Shown piece after piece: positions 40,276 through 49,740 of a stretch of DNA of 64,000 bases. The translations under genes were made by a program, and so were the position numbers. Source of the DNA: an uncultured Collinsella sp. (lineage in GTDB: Bacteria; Actinomycetota; Coriobacteriia; Coriobacteriales; Coriobacteriaceae); the NCBI GenBank assembly GCA_905199225.1, contig CAJKFS010000003.1, forward strand, positions 26,782 through 90,781, in the 5' to 3' direction. The number at the start of each line of letters is the position of its first letter. Within the stretch, counting starts at the first letter, position 1. The notes below the pieces were generated by a model. It was not told where the DNA came from. It was given only the letters and a program-made list of their open reading frames with translations, and ran no database searches.

Positions 40276-40659
40276 CTACATTTTCATAACGTAATAGCCC
40301 GCACCCCTCACTGCCGTCTCGAGTGTGTCGCGATCAACCGGGCGCTTCGAGCGCACGCGTGCCGTGTGGTCCGCGTACGTTACCGTAGCCCACACGCCAT
40401 CAAGCGCATTGAGGGCATTCGTCACATTCCGGGCGCAGCCGTCGCAACTCATGCCGCCGATAAGGAGTTCCTCACGATAGGGGTAGTGGGACTCGTCGGT
40501 GTCTGCCACCACAACCTTTTTGGCCTTCTTGCCGCTCGCACCATCGCTGCAGCAACTCTTCCCGTGTGTCGAAGCGGCAATGCGACGCAGTCCAAAAAAC
40601 ATGCCGACGGCAATGACGGTCAGCACGATGAGATTCGCAGGGTTGAGCAAGTCACTCAT
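40276..40659 (-). CDS. Membrane-anchored heavy-metal-associated (HMA) domain protein
   Basis: A 127-residue protein with one N-terminal transmembrane helix (LIVLTVIAVGMFFGLRRIA), a short linker with a Cys pair (KSCCSDG) and an HMA domain whose GMSCDGCARNV loop is a standard copper-binding CxxC. It probably carries Cu(I) at the membrane face. No copper ATPase is nearby. A C-rich/G-rich palindrome resembling a CsoR site lies just upstream, suggesting copper induction. GAAAGGGG precedes the ATG at 40659. Confidence 0.78.
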   Translation of the reverse strand: MSDLLNPANLIVLTVIAVGMFFGLRRIAASTHGKSCCSDGASGKKAKKVVVADTDESHYPYREELLIGGMSCDGCARNVTNALNALDGVWATVTYADHTARVRSKRPVDRDTLETAVRGAGYYVMKM

Positions 40660-40687
40660 GCGTTCCCCTTTCAGTAGCACTATCTAG

Positions 40688-40704
40688 ATACCCCCATGGG
40701 GTGT
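40688..40704 (-). promoter_or_regulatory. CsoR-like copper operator
   Basis: ATACCCCCATGGGGTGT has the TACCCC...GGGGT arms of CsoR/RcnR-family operators and sits 29-45 bases before the HMA gene start, over its probable promoter. Confidence 0.45.
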
Positions 40705-40832
40705 CCCCATCTTAACCCAAAATCATGTCCGTTCGGTCAATTAGTTTTCCTCTTCAAACTTTTTTGTTGACCATGGCTTACTTTCGTGTATAAGTTTTCC
40801 TAGACTAACAGTTTAGATCCGTAAGGAGCGAC

Positions 40833-41537
40833 GTGACTCGAACCATAGACATCCCAACGTTTCAGGCAGCAGTCGTGCGCAACTGCTCCCCCACGCTCGC
40901 GGGCATCAAGCCGGCATCGCTCTTTACCTATCCAGGCACCTACGCCCACGGGGACGGCTCGACCGCAACAGAAACCATCGCAGAACGCCGAGCACGCCTG
41001 CTCAACGTTATCGCCCAGTGCAACCGCGAGCTTGACCCGCTTGGCATCCACCTGAGTGTTTTGGTCTGGCGGCCCTGCGGAGCGCTCGTGTACGTGTACC
41101 GAGCCAAAAGCCTCACCACCTATTTCGCGGACCCTTGCGCCCAAACGGCGCTCGCCTCGGAAGGCTACGACACGAGAGACCTTTCGACATGCCTTGTGCA
41201 TTTGGCATCACGCATCACGCTCGCGAGTAATAACGTCGCGGAATGCGCCTGTAGCCAGACTCGATGCGCACTACCCCAGCAAGCTAGCTGCAGCAACGAC
41301 TGCACCTGCGAGTTTCCGCACGAAATAGGCTACTTCCTAGGATATCCCTACGACGACGTGCACGAGTTTATCGTCCAGCGCGGCGAGAACTATAAGGTCT
41401 TTGGGGCCTGGAAGGTCTACGCAAATGTCGAGCAGGCACTTGCGACGTTTGATGCCTACCGCGCCTGCACCCAATACTTCACCTTTGTCTATCAGCAGGG
41501 CTACAGCTTGGCGCAACTTGCCCAGGCAACCCGATAG
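40833..41537 (+). CDS. DUF3793 family protein
   Basis: A 234-residue protein; FPHEIGYFLGYPYDDVHEFI followed by YKVFGAWKVYANVEQA is the DUF3793 signature. A Cys-rich insertion (ECACSQTRCALPQQ, then CSNDCTCE) lies between residues 140 and 158 and might bind metal. DUF3793 genes are usually followed by a flavodoxin, as here, which suggests a redox or iron-related role. GTG at 40833 follows AAGGAG. Confidence 0.82.
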   Translation: MTRTIDIPTFQAAVVRNCSPTLAGIKPASLFTYPGTYAHGDGSTATETIAERRARLLNVIAQCNRELDPLGIHLSVLVWRPCGALVYVYRAKSLTTYFADPCAQTALASEGYDTRDLSTCLVHLASRITLASNNVAECACSQTRCALPQQASCSNDCTCEFPHEIGYFLGYPYDDVHEFIVQRGENYKVFGAWKVYANVEQALATFDAYRACTQYFTFVYQQGYSLAQLAQATR

Positions 41538-41583
41538 AACATAGAAGCCGTGGCAACCTGCCGCACAACTGAAAGGACTCAAC

Positions 41584-42003
41584 ATGAGCAAGATCGCCGT
41601 CGTCTACTGGAGCGGCACGGGCAACACCGAGGCCATGGCAAACCTCGTTGCCGAAGGTGCAACCGATGCCGGCGCCGAGGCAGAGGTCATCTCCTGCGCC
41701 GACTTCTCCGCAGACAAGGCCGCTGGCTATGACGCTATCGCCTTCGGCTGCCCCGCCATGGGTTCCGAGGAGCTTGAATATGATGAGTTCCAGCCCATGT
41801 GGGATGAGGTCAAGGAGACCCTCGGCGACAAGAAGGTCGTCCTCTTTGGCTCTTATTCGTGGGCCGAGGGCGAATGGATGGACAACTGGAAGGCGGACGC
41901 CGACGAGGAGGGCGTCAACGTCGTCGATTCCGTCATCTGCTACGACGCCCCCGATGATGAGAGCGAAGCGGCCTGCCGCGCCCTTGGAGCCGAGCTCGCC
42001 TAG
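41584..42003 (+). CDS. Flavodoxin
   Basis: A 139-residue FMN-binding electron carrier. IAVVYWSGTGNTEAMANLVA is the phosphate-binding loop, GCPAMGSEELEYDEFQPMW and LFGSYSWAEGEWMD hold the isoalloxazine-stacking residues. It starts 46 bases after the DUF3793 gene and is probably cotranscribed. GAAAGGA precedes the ATG. Confidence 0.92.
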   Translation: MSKIAVVYWSGTGNTEAMANLVAEGATDAGAEAEVISCADFSADKAAGYDAIAFGCPAMGSEELEYDEFQPMWDEVKETLGDKKVVLFGSYSWAEGEWMDNWKADADEEGVNVVDSVICYDAPDDESEAACRALGAELA

Positions 42004-42060
42004 CGGCAATGAGCTCCGCCCGCAACGCGCATTGCAACAAAACACATTCGCGTCCCAACA

Positions 42061-42096
42061 AAAACGGGAGCCGGATCACATCCGGCTCCCGTTTTC
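42061..42096. terminator. Bidirectional terminator between flavodoxin and the ABC ATPase gene
   Basis: AAAACGGGAGCCGGAT and ATCCGGCTCCCGTTTT form a perfect 16-base stem around CAC, with T-runs on both strands, between convergent genes. Confidence 0.9.
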
Positions 42097-42120
42097 TGCT
42101 ATGTCAGTCATATAAAGCGG

Positions 42121-42873
<753 letters not shown>

Positions 42874-42885
42874 GATAGGACCTCC

Positions 42886-44247
42886 TTACAGACCGGCGAT
42901 GTGATCGGCGGGCGTCGCGACAACCTGTCCGGCACTCTTGGTGGGACGCTTCTTTTTGGTTTCGGCCGTGCCCAAAAGCCTCGCCTCAAGACCGCTCACC
43001 AAGCGAGCAAGCGGCAGGGTGATGACCAGATAGAACAGGGCGGCAACCACGTACGGTGTAATGGAGCCCGTCGTGGCCACGATGGTACGGGCGTTCATGA
43101 CGATCTCGACCACGCCCACGGCCGCAAGCAGCGACGTATCCTTGTAAAGCAAGATAAACTCGCTGGTCAGCGTAGGCAAAACATTGCGGAACGTCTGCGG
43201 AATCATAACGTAGAGCAGCGTCTGGAAGGCATTCATGCCCAGAGAGCGAGCAGCTTCGTTTTGGCCCTTGGGGATCGATTGAATACCGGCACGGAAGATC
43301 TCGCATAGGTACGCAGACGAGTTCATGGCCATGACGATAACGCCCAAGACATAGTCGTCCACCTTGACGCCGGCCAACGGCAGACCGAAGAACGCGATAT
43401 AGATCTGCAGGAACGCCGGCGTACCGCGAATGATATTCACGTAGATGCCGGCGAGGCAACGCAGGATGCGCGACTTGGAGATGCGCATGAGCGACAGGGC
43501 AAAACCGAAGGGAATTGCCAGCGGAAACGCCACAAGCACGATCGAAAGCGACATAAGGAAGCCCTTAAAGACGATCGGCAGGCTTTGGACCAAAATGACC
43601 GGGTTCAAGAACAGGCGCAGGAACATATTGGAGTTCCAGGCCTCGACCCACGGCTGCTCCTTAAGATCGGCCAGGAAGTTATCGAAGGCCGTCACGCCCT
43701 TGATCTCGACGGAAGGAATTTTTGAAATCTTCTTGGTCGAACCGTCGGCGAGCGTATAGGTGCCACTAAAGGCCTCATCGCCGCCCTCGACGGGAAACGT
43801 CACGCCGTAAACCTCGACACGGAAATAGCCGCCGGCAGGCGCCGTCTCGCCAAAATCAATCTTGAGCGTCTGGCCGTCAGCCTTGCACGTGGGCTTCATG
43901 GGCGTACGATCCATGAGGTCCTCGCCCGAGAGCATCGTCAATCGCGTGTCATCGGTACCAAACGTCGTGCCGTCGACAAACGTCAGCGAAAGACCGCTCA
44001 GCTCCTCATCGGCATCGGCCTGGACCTCCCAGGTAATGCGCGTCTCGGTACCGCCGACCACAGCGCTGCCCGAACCAGTGTTGGGTCGGGCGGTAATCTT
44101 TGCGGTCTCAAGCGCCTGGGCGGTCGTGGGCGCATATGCCCCTGCGCACACCAGCGCGAGCGTCACGGCCATGGCGCAGGCTAGCTTTTGAAGCAAGGCG
44201 GGCAGTGGAAAACGCTGCTCCGCGGCTCCTTTGTTCAGTCGAGACAA
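42886..44247 (-). CDS. Amino acid ABC permease fused to an N-terminal extracellular domain
   Basis: About 453 residues from a TTG start at 44247, six bases after TAGGAG. A signal-like helix (LACAMAVTLALVCAGAYAPT, cut after AQA) is followed by about 150 residues of Gly/Thr-rich beta-type sequence (TRITWEVQADADEELSGLSL, then FRVEVYGVTFP). The last 230 residues are a HisM-type permease with the EAA loop EAARSLGMNAFQTLLYVMIP. Ordinary permeases of this type are about 220 residues. The extra domain should face outside and may aid ligand capture or docking of the binding protein. The fusion is unusual. Confidence 0.8.
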   Translation of the reverse strand: MSRLNKGAAEQRFPLPALLQKLACAMAVTLALVCAGAYAPTTAQALETAKITARPNTGSGSAVVGGTETRITWEVQADADEELSGLSLTFVDGTTFGTDDTRLTMLSGEDLMDRTPMKPTCKADGQTLKIDFGETAPAGGYFRVEVYGVTFPVEGGDEAFSGTYTLADGSTKKISKIPSVEIKGVTAFDNFLADLKEQPWVEAWNSNMFLRLFLNPVILVQSLPIVFKGFLMSLSIVLVAFPLAIPFGFALSLMRISKSRILRCLAGIYVNIIRGTPAFLQIYIAFFGLPLAGVKVDDYVLGVIVMAMNSSAYLCEIFRAGIQSIPKGQNEAARSLGMNAFQTLLYVMIPQTFRNVLPTLTSEFILLYKDTSLLAAVGVVEIVMNARTIVATTGSITPYVVAALFYLVITLPLARLVSGLEARLLGTAETKKKRPTKSAGQVVATPADHIAGL

Positions 44248-44312
44248 GGTGGCTCCTATCGTAGAAGTTGCCGGCAAAACGAGACGGAAATACTCTCCGT
44301 CAAGAGAAGCGC

Positions 44313-44343
44313 AAAGGCCCTCTCCGCCAAAACGGAAAGGGCC
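44313..44343 (-). terminator. Intra-operon hairpin after the binding-protein gene
   Basis: GGCCCTCTCCG pairs with CGGAAAGGGCC (one mismatch) around CCAAAA; the minus strand then reads UUUGCG. It would partly terminate or protect the transcript, giving more binding protein than permease. Confidence 0.5.
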
Positions 44344-44365
44344 CGCGAGCAATCAAGTAGCTATT

Positions 44366-45226
44366 TTACTTGATGTTGTACTTAGCCATGAGGGCGTCAA
44401 CGGTACCGTCGTCGGTCAGGTCCTTGATGGCCTGGTTGATGTCGTCCTTGAGCTTGGTGTTGCCCTGGTTGATGGCGATGGCGTACTCCTCGCCGGTGCT
44501 AATCTGCTTAATGGTCTGGCAGGTGTTGAACTGCTCGGCGGTCAGCTGGCTGGCAACAGAGCGGTTGGTGACTACGGCGTCGCCCTTATCGGACTGCAGG
44601 GCGCTGAAGCACTCGGTGGCGTCCTTGTAGGGGACAATCTTGGCCTTGGGGAAGTTCTCCTGGGCAAAGGACTCGGCGGTCGAGCCAGACTGGACGATGA
44701 TGGTAGCATCGGCGTTGTTGAGCTTCTCGCTGTAGTTGTCGGCCGTGATGTCGGTGTTATCGACCTTGGTCACGATAGCCTGATCGTCCATGTAGTAGGA
44801 ATCGGAGAAAGTGACTTCCTTCTCACGCTCGGGCGTGTCGGTGATAGCCGCGATGGAGACGTCATATTTGGCACCCGAAGCGACGCCCGGAACCAGCGTG
44901 TCAAAGTCATTGTTGACATACTCGACATCCAGGCCCAGCTTGTCGCCGATAGCCTTGATGAGCTCAAGGTCAAAGCCCTGATAATCGCCGTTGTCATCCT
45001 TGTACTCAAACGGAGCGTACTCGGCAGAGGTGCCGACGGTCAGCGTACCGTCCTTGACGAGCGCGTACTCCTTGGAGCCGTCGACCTTCTCGACCTTAGC
45101 GTCGTCAGAGCTGCTGGAACCGGCATCAGAACCAGAGGTGGCGTTGGACGAGCCGCAGCCCGTCAGAGCGAGGGCGAGCGCCATAGCACCCGTGGCGGCA
45201 AATGCGCCAAGCTTCTTCAGCTTCAT
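44366..45226 (-). CDS. Amino acid ABC transporter substrate-binding lipoprotein
   Basis: A 286-residue lipoprotein of SBP family 3. The lipobox is ALALTGCGSS (Cys at about residue 24) followed by a Ser/Asp linker. The ligand domain begins EYALVKDGTLTVGTSAEYAP and includes GFDLELIKAIGDKLGLDVEY and VASGAKYDVSIAAITDTPER, the standard family elements. It delivers a polar amino acid to the adjacent permease. AGGAG precedes the ATG at 45226; it is first in the operon. Confidence 0.92.
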   Translation of the reverse strand: MKLKKLGAFAATGAMALALALTGCGSSNATSGSDAGSSSSDDAKVEKVDGSKEYALVKDGTLTVGTSAEYAPFEYKDDNGDYQGFDLELIKAIGDKLGLDVEYVNNDFDTLVPGVASGAKYDVSIAAITDTPEREKEVTFSDSYYMDDQAIVTKVDNTDITADNYSEKLNNADATIIVQSGSTAESFAQENFPKAKIVPYKDATECFSALQSDKGDAVVTNRSVASQLTAEQFNTCQTIKQISTGEEYAIAINQGNTKLKDDINQAIKDLTDDGTVDALMAKYNIK

Positions 45227-45373
45227 AATCAGTCTCCTTCCAATGACCCCACGTGATTCAGAGGTCTGCAAAAACTGAGGGTTATTATGCACCCGCTTGG
45301 AAGAATCTGCAATTAGAAAACTGATTGAAACAAACCCATAACGTGAATGGAGCGCTCCACTTTATGGCAGCCA

Positions 45374-46240
45374 TTACTGCTGCAACGACCTTAACAGTTT
45401 GATTTCAGCCGCATAACCTGCAAGTTCGTTCGGTGTCTCCAAAATGAATGGCAATGCGCGCAAGCGGCCATTCGATACAATATTCTGCATAACCTGCATA
45501 CCGCCACCAAATTCCTCGCTGCCAAGGTATCCCTTGCCGATGCACTCGTGACGATCTTTATGGGCGCCACAAGGGTTCTTCGAATCGTTGATGTGTACGG
45601 CATGCAAGCGATCGATACCCACCACGCGGTCGAACTCGTCGAGTACGCCGTCCAGATCATGGATGATGTCGTAGCCGGCATCGCTCACATGGCAGGTGTC
45701 CAAACAAACGCCCAGCTTATCGGACAGCTCTGGGCACTTGGCGGCAACGCCCTCGATAATGCACGCCAGTTCTTCAAAGCTACGGCCCACCTCGGTGCCC
45801 TTGCCTGCCATGGTCTCAAGCAATACCGTCGTCTGCTGTCCCTCAAACATCACCTGGCACAGCGTGTCGACAATCATCTGAATGCCGACGTCTGCCCCCT
45901 GTCCCACATGCGCACCGGGATGAAAATTGTAGTAGTTGCCGGGCAGTGCTTCCATGCGCTGCAGATCCTCGGCCATGGCCTCCAGGGCAAACTCGCGCGC
46001 CCGCTCCTTAGCGGAGCAGGGGTTATAGGTATACGGGGCATGAGCCACGAGCGGGCCAAAGTCGTTTTGCTCCATAAGCTCGCGCAGGGCCGCCACGTCA
46101 TCCATGTCAAGGTCTTTTGCCTTGCCACCGCGCGGGTTGCGCGTAAAGAACGCAAAGGTATTGGCACCAATGGACAACGCCGTCTCCCCCATTGCCCGAT
46201 AGCCCTTCGTCGTCGAAAGATGACACCCGATCGTTAGCAT
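45374..46240 (-). CDS. nfo: Deoxyribonuclease IV (endonuclease IV)
   Basis: A 288-residue AP endonuclease that cuts DNA 5-prime to abasic sites. The zinc-binding TIM-barrel motifs are visible: YNFHPGAHVGQG, VLLETMAGKGTEVG, GVCLDTCHVSDAGYD, HAVHINDSKNPCGAHKDRHE and the end FILETP. The length is normal. ATG at 46240, six bases after GGGGGAG, is preferred over a TTG at 46246. The gene stands alone. Confidence 0.93.
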   Translation of the reverse strand: MLTIGCHLSTTKGYRAMGETALSIGANTFAFFTRNPRGGKAKDLDMDDVAALRELMEQNDFGPLVAHAPYTYNPCSAKERAREFALEAMAEDLQRMEALPGNYYNFHPGAHVGQGADVGIQMIVDTLCQVMFEGQQTTVLLETMAGKGTEVGRSFEELACIIEGVAAKCPELSDKLGVCLDTCHVSDAGYDIIHDLDGVLDEFDRVVGIDRLHAVHINDSKNPCGAHKDRHECIGKGYLGSEEFGGGMQVMQNIVSNGRLRALPFILETPNELAGYAAEIKLLRSLQQ

Positions 46241-46260
46241 CTCCAACTCCCCCTCATCAG

Positions 46261-46340
46261 TTGCGGTGAAATACGGTCTATTGGTGCCTTATTTTGGCGC
46301 AAACAGACCGTATTCCACCGCAAGATATAAAAGGGGCATC
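46261..46340. repeat. Palindromic intergenic repeat, family B, copy 1
   Basis: TTGCGGTGAAATACGGTCT (46261-46279) pairs with AGACCGTATTCCACCGCAA (46305-46323), one mismatch, and is followed by GATATAAAAGGGGCATC. A second copy lies at 47420-47499. The outer stem and tail are conserved while the inner stem differs but still pairs. Confidence 0.65.
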
Positions 46341-46384
46341 GGGGGCACGGTCCGCCGAGCCTTCTTGAGCACCAGCACCGCAAC

Positions 46385-47404
46385 CTAGAGCGTCAAGCGA
46401 ATCGCATCGATGATCTGCGCGCAGCGCTGTGTGGCGGCAAGAGGCATAACGGGACTCTCGAGTTTCCCCGCCCGGATGAGCTGGGTCGCATGCTGAATTT
46501 CGCCGTAGAAATCATCGACCTCAAACGGGGCATTAATTTCGAGCATTCGTCCGTCGGAGTACTTCACATGGGCGAGCGCGGGGCGATGGAGGCGCTCGAT
46601 TTCCACCGAACCCCGTTCGCAGGCAATCGTTAAGCGGCTTTCATATGCTGCTTTGCCATCGCACACCATATGAATGGGTATACCGCCGACACTCATATGG
46701 ATCTCATCGGCCCAATCCACGCGGCCGCCTAATACGTCACGCCAGCGAACTTCACGAGACGAAACATCGCACGCACCCGCAAGCAGATCCTCAAACCACC
46801 CGACCGCATAGCAGCCCATGTCATATAGACAGCCACCCTGCAACGGATCGAGCAGATAACTCGAAGGGGGCTCACCATAATCGAGTTTTTGCACGCTTTC
46901 GATCGAGACGATACAGCCGAGCTCGCCCGACGCAAGCAAGTCCTCCACGCGAGTGCGCATCGGGCAAAACCGATTCTTCATCGCCTCCATAAACAGCACG
47001 CCGCACTCGCGAGAGGCGGAGGCAATCGAGAGAGCCTCTTCCTCACTCAAAACGGCCGGCTTTTCGCAGAGCACGGCCTTTCCGGCGCGCAGCGCGCGAC
47101 AGGCCCAACGCGTATGCATACCATGCGGAAGAGCCAAGTAGATTGCGTCGACATCGGGGTCGGCAATCAGCGCATCATAAGCCGCATCGCCGCCATCGTC
47201 AGCCGTGACATAACTGTGCGCGGCATCAATCGAAAACGCCCTGCAAAACTCCTCAACATGCGAAGGGGTGCGACCGGCGGCAGCCACAAGCCGTGCCCCG
47301 TCCACCTCCTTGAGCGACGATGCAAATCGATGCGAAATGTGCCCAGCGCCCAAAACGCCCCAACGAACCTCGCGCAAATCATCACATGAATCCCGATGGC
47401 CCAC
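46385..47404 (-). CDS. Gfo/Idh/MocA-family oxidoreductase
   Basis: A 339-residue NAD(P)-dependent dehydrogenase. VRWGVLGAGHISHRFASSLK is the Rossmann motif, and KAVLCEKPAVLSEEEALSIA, with the conserved EKP, is the family hallmark; the His of YDMGCYAVGWFED belongs to the substrate site. The substrate (sugar, inositol or dihydrodiol) is unknown. A GTG at 47404 with GGGGG upstream is the best start. A copy of palindromic repeat family B lies at each end of the gene, in the same orientation. Confidence 0.83.
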   Translation of the reverse strand: MGHRDSCDDLREVRWGVLGAGHISHRFASSLKEVDGARLVAAAGRTPSHVEEFCRAFSIDAAHSYVTADDGGDAAYDALIADPDVDAIYLALPHGMHTRWACRALRAGKAVLCEKPAVLSEEEALSIASASRECGVLFMEAMKNRFCPMRTRVEDLLASGELGCIVSIESVQKLDYGEPPSSYLLDPLQGGCLYDMGCYAVGWFEDLLAGACDVSSREVRWRDVLGGRVDWADEIHMSVGGIPIHMVCDGKAAYESRLTIACERGSVEIERLHRPALAHVKYSDGRMLEINAPFEVDDFYGEIQHATQLIRAGKLESPVMPLAATQRCAQIIDAIRLTL

Positions 47405-47419
47405 GACGGCCCCCTTCAG

Positions 47420-47499
47420 TTGCGGTGGAATAATTCCTGTTTAAGCCCCATTCTGCCGCAAACAGGAACTATTCCACCGCAAGTTATAAAAGGGGCATC
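47420..47499. repeat. Palindromic intergenic repeat, family B, copy 2
   Basis: The arm 47420-47442 (starting TTGCGGTGGAATA) pairs with 47460-47482 (ending TATTCCACCGCAA) with one mismatch, followed by GTTATAAAAGGGGCATC. Outer bases match copy 1; the inner stem (CCTGTTT/AAACAGG) differs from that of copy 1 (CGGTCT/AGACCG) yet keeps pairing. Confidence 0.65.
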
Positions 47500-48685
47500 A
47501 GGAACGCGTTTTGCAAAAGGCTTTAAGCGCAGCCGTTACGGGGCCAGGCTGAAAACGGCGGCGTACGTCGTCCAAGCGCCCGGGGATATCGATGTGCTGC
47601 GGGCAGTGACGTGCGCATTTGCCGCACTTGACGCAATTGCTCACCAGCTTGGGCTCGTTCGTCCGCACCGCGCTCGCCGTATAGTATTGCGACAGGCCCG
47701 TAAACCAGCTGTGCGCATAGCTCGCGTTGTAGGCGCCAAAGCAGCCGGGGATATTGATGCCCCTGGGGCACGGCATGCAGTAGCCGCACCCCGTACAGGG
47801 CACGCGATTCGATTTCTCAAACTCTCCCAACACACGTGCGATGGTGTCGAGCTGCTCTGTTGTCATCGAATCCGGCAGTGCGCGATCCGCCAATGCCGCG
47901 TTCTCGTCCACCTGCGCGGTATCGGTCATGCCCGAAAGCAGCATCGTGACTTGAGGATGGTTCCACACCCACGAAAGGCCCCAAGCAGCCGGCGACTTCA
48001 GGTACGGATCGCGTACGTCATCGAGCACGGCGCGGGCCCGCGGAGGCAGCTTGCCCGCCAGGCGTCCACCCAAAAGCGGTTCCATCACAAACACCGCGAG
48101 CCCGCGCTCGGCGGCTGCCATGAGTCCCGCCGTTCCCGCTTGGTAACGCTCTCCAGCGTAGTTGTACTGGATCTGGCAAAAATCCCAGTCATACGCGTCG
48201 AGCATCGTGAGGAAGTCCGCCGCACTGCCGTGGTACGAAAAACCGATCTGGCGAATACGCCCCGCAGCCCTTTGGTGCGCAATCCAGTCCTCGATACCCA
48301 ACGCCACCACGCGCTCCCACTGGGCGGGCGAGGTGATGTTGTGCATAAGGTAGTAGTCGATATGGTCGGTGCACAGGCGGCGCAGTTGTTCGTCGAAAAA
48401 CCGGTCGAAATCCTCCGCGCACTTGCACGAAGCGTGCGGCAACTTAGTCGCCAGCAACACCCGGTCGCGCAGCCCCAAGCGCTCAAGTGAGGCGCCCACG
48501 CACACCTCGTTACCGGGATAAAGATACGCGGTATCCAGATAATTAATCCCCTGTTCCACCGCACGGGAGATGATGGCATCGGCCGTCTTCGCATCGGGGT
48601 GTCCCGGCGCACCGGGAAATCTCATGCAGCCCAGACCCAGAGCAGATATTCGGTTACCACTTTTGGGGTCAACGCGGTATTGCAC
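47498..48685 (-). CDS. Aldo/keto reductase with C-terminal 4Fe-4S ferredoxin domain
   Basis: About 395 residues. The AKR barrel opens YRVDPKSGNRISALGLGCMR, with INYLDTAYLYPGNE holding the catalytic Tyr and ATKLPHA the Lys. The C-terminal 100 residues have two cluster motifs, CTGCGYCMPCPRGINIP and CVKCGKCARHCPQHIDIP. Such fused reductases are common in strict anaerobes; substrates are unknown. A GTG at 48685, directly after GGGAGG, gives the family's normal start; an ATG at 48703 is the alternative. Confidence 0.85.
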   Translation of the reverse strand: MQYRVDPKSGNRISALGLGCMRFPGAPGHPDAKTADAIISRAVEQGINYLDTAYLYPGNEVCVGASLERLGLRDRVLLATKLPHASCKCAEDFDRFFDEQLRRLCTDHIDYYLMHNITSPAQWERVVALGIEDWIAHQRAAGRIRQIGFSYHGSAADFLTMLDAYDWDFCQIQYNYAGERYQAGTAGLMAAAERGLAVFVMEPLLGGRLAGKLPPRARAVLDDVRDPYLKSPAAWGLSWVWNHPQVTMLLSGMTDTAQVDENAALADRALPDSMTTEQLDTIARVLGEFEKSNRVPCTGCGYCMPCPRGINIPGCFGAYNASYAHSWFTGLSQYYTASAVRTNEPKLVSNCVKCGKCARHCPQHIDIPGRLDDVRRRFQPGPVTAALKAFCKTRS

Positions 48686-48848
48686 GGCCCCTCCCTTCGC
48701 CATCAGTGCCCCGGCAAGGCGAAACACAATGGTCACGCAGCCGAAACATCGTGGAATCGCAATCGAGAACGTATCGTAACGCAGCAGAAATCGAGCTGTC
48801 ACGGCACCGCTTTAACATCAGCAAAAAGCCCGATGAAAGGAGTCACCC

Positions 48849-49619
48849 ATGCCCGCGCTCGACCTTTGGAATCTCGCATCCCAGCTCAAAAGCACCGATT
48901 ATCGCTGGGTCGACCTCACCCACACGCTCTCGTGCGACACCCCGCACTGGTTTGGCTTTAAGCCATTTGAGTCCACCAAGCTCTTCGACTACCTGCCCGG
49001 CACGCCCGAGGACATGCTCGCCCCCATGCGTTGCTTCCAGTATTCGGTCGCCTCGCAGTACGGCACCCACGTCGACGCGCCGCGCCACTTCCATGTCGAG
49101 GGTCGTTCCCTTGGAGAGATTGAACCCATCGAGTTTATGCATCCGCTCTGCGTGATCGACAAACACGAGGAGTGCGCCGCGAATCCCGACTACGTCCTGA
49201 CCGTCGAGGACCTCAAAGCCTGGGAGGATGAGCACGGTCGCATTCCCAAAGACGCTTTCGTCGCCTTCCGCTCCGACTGGTCCAAGCTCGCCGACCTCGA
49301 GAACAAGGACGAGGACGGCCATCCCCACTACCCCGGCTGGGACCTCGACGCCATCAAGTGGCTCGTTGAAAAGCGCAACATCGGCGCCATCGGCCACGAG
49401 CCGGCTGACACCGACCCGGCGAGCGTGACCACGCGTGAGGACGCCTACCCCTACCCCGGCGAACAGTACATCCTCTCGGTCGACCGCTATCAGATCGAGG
49501 TCATGGACCATCTAGACGAGCTTCCCGCCACGGGCGCCGTCATCTTCTGCACCTTCCCCAAGGTGCGCGATGGCGTTGGATATCCCGCGCGCGTCTTTGC
49601 GGTCTGCCCTGCAGCGTAG
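48849..49619 (+). CDS. Cyclase family protein (kynurenine formamidase-like)
   Basis: A 256-residue metal-dependent hydrolase. WVDLTHTLSCDTPHW near residue 20 and QYGTHVDAPRHFH near 75 supply the HxGxHxDxPxH-type metal ligands, and VAFRSDWSKL and GAIGHEPADTD complete the site. Relatives open cyclic amides or hydrolyse formamides or carboxyesters. It stands alone with its own terminator. AAAGGAG precedes the ATG. Confidence 0.82.
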   Translation: MPALDLWNLASQLKSTDYRWVDLTHTLSCDTPHWFGFKPFESTKLFDYLPGTPEDMLAPMRCFQYSVASQYGTHVDAPRHFHVEGRSLGEIEPIEFMHPLCVIDKHEECAANPDYVLTVEDLKAWEDEHGRIPKDAFVAFRSDWSKLADLENKDEDGHPHYPGWDLDAIKWLVEKRNIGAIGHEPADTDPASVTTREDAYPYPGEQYILSVDRYQIEVMDHLDELPATGAVIFCTFPKVRDGVGYPARVFAVCPAA

Positions 49620-49695
49620 CGTCCAGGCAAACGTTTCTTTTTCATAACAGCCGCTCCGCACACCCATCAATCACCCTGGCAGCATACAATCCATC

Positions 49696-49722
49696 AGGCG
49701 CCCCTTACGCGGGCGCCTTTTA
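49696..49722 (+). terminator. Intrinsic terminator after the cyclase gene
   Basis: AGGCGCCC and GGGCGCCT form an eight-base stem around TTACGC, followed by TTTTAT. Confidence 0.8.
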
Positions 49723-49740
49723 TATGGGGAGATGATTCAT

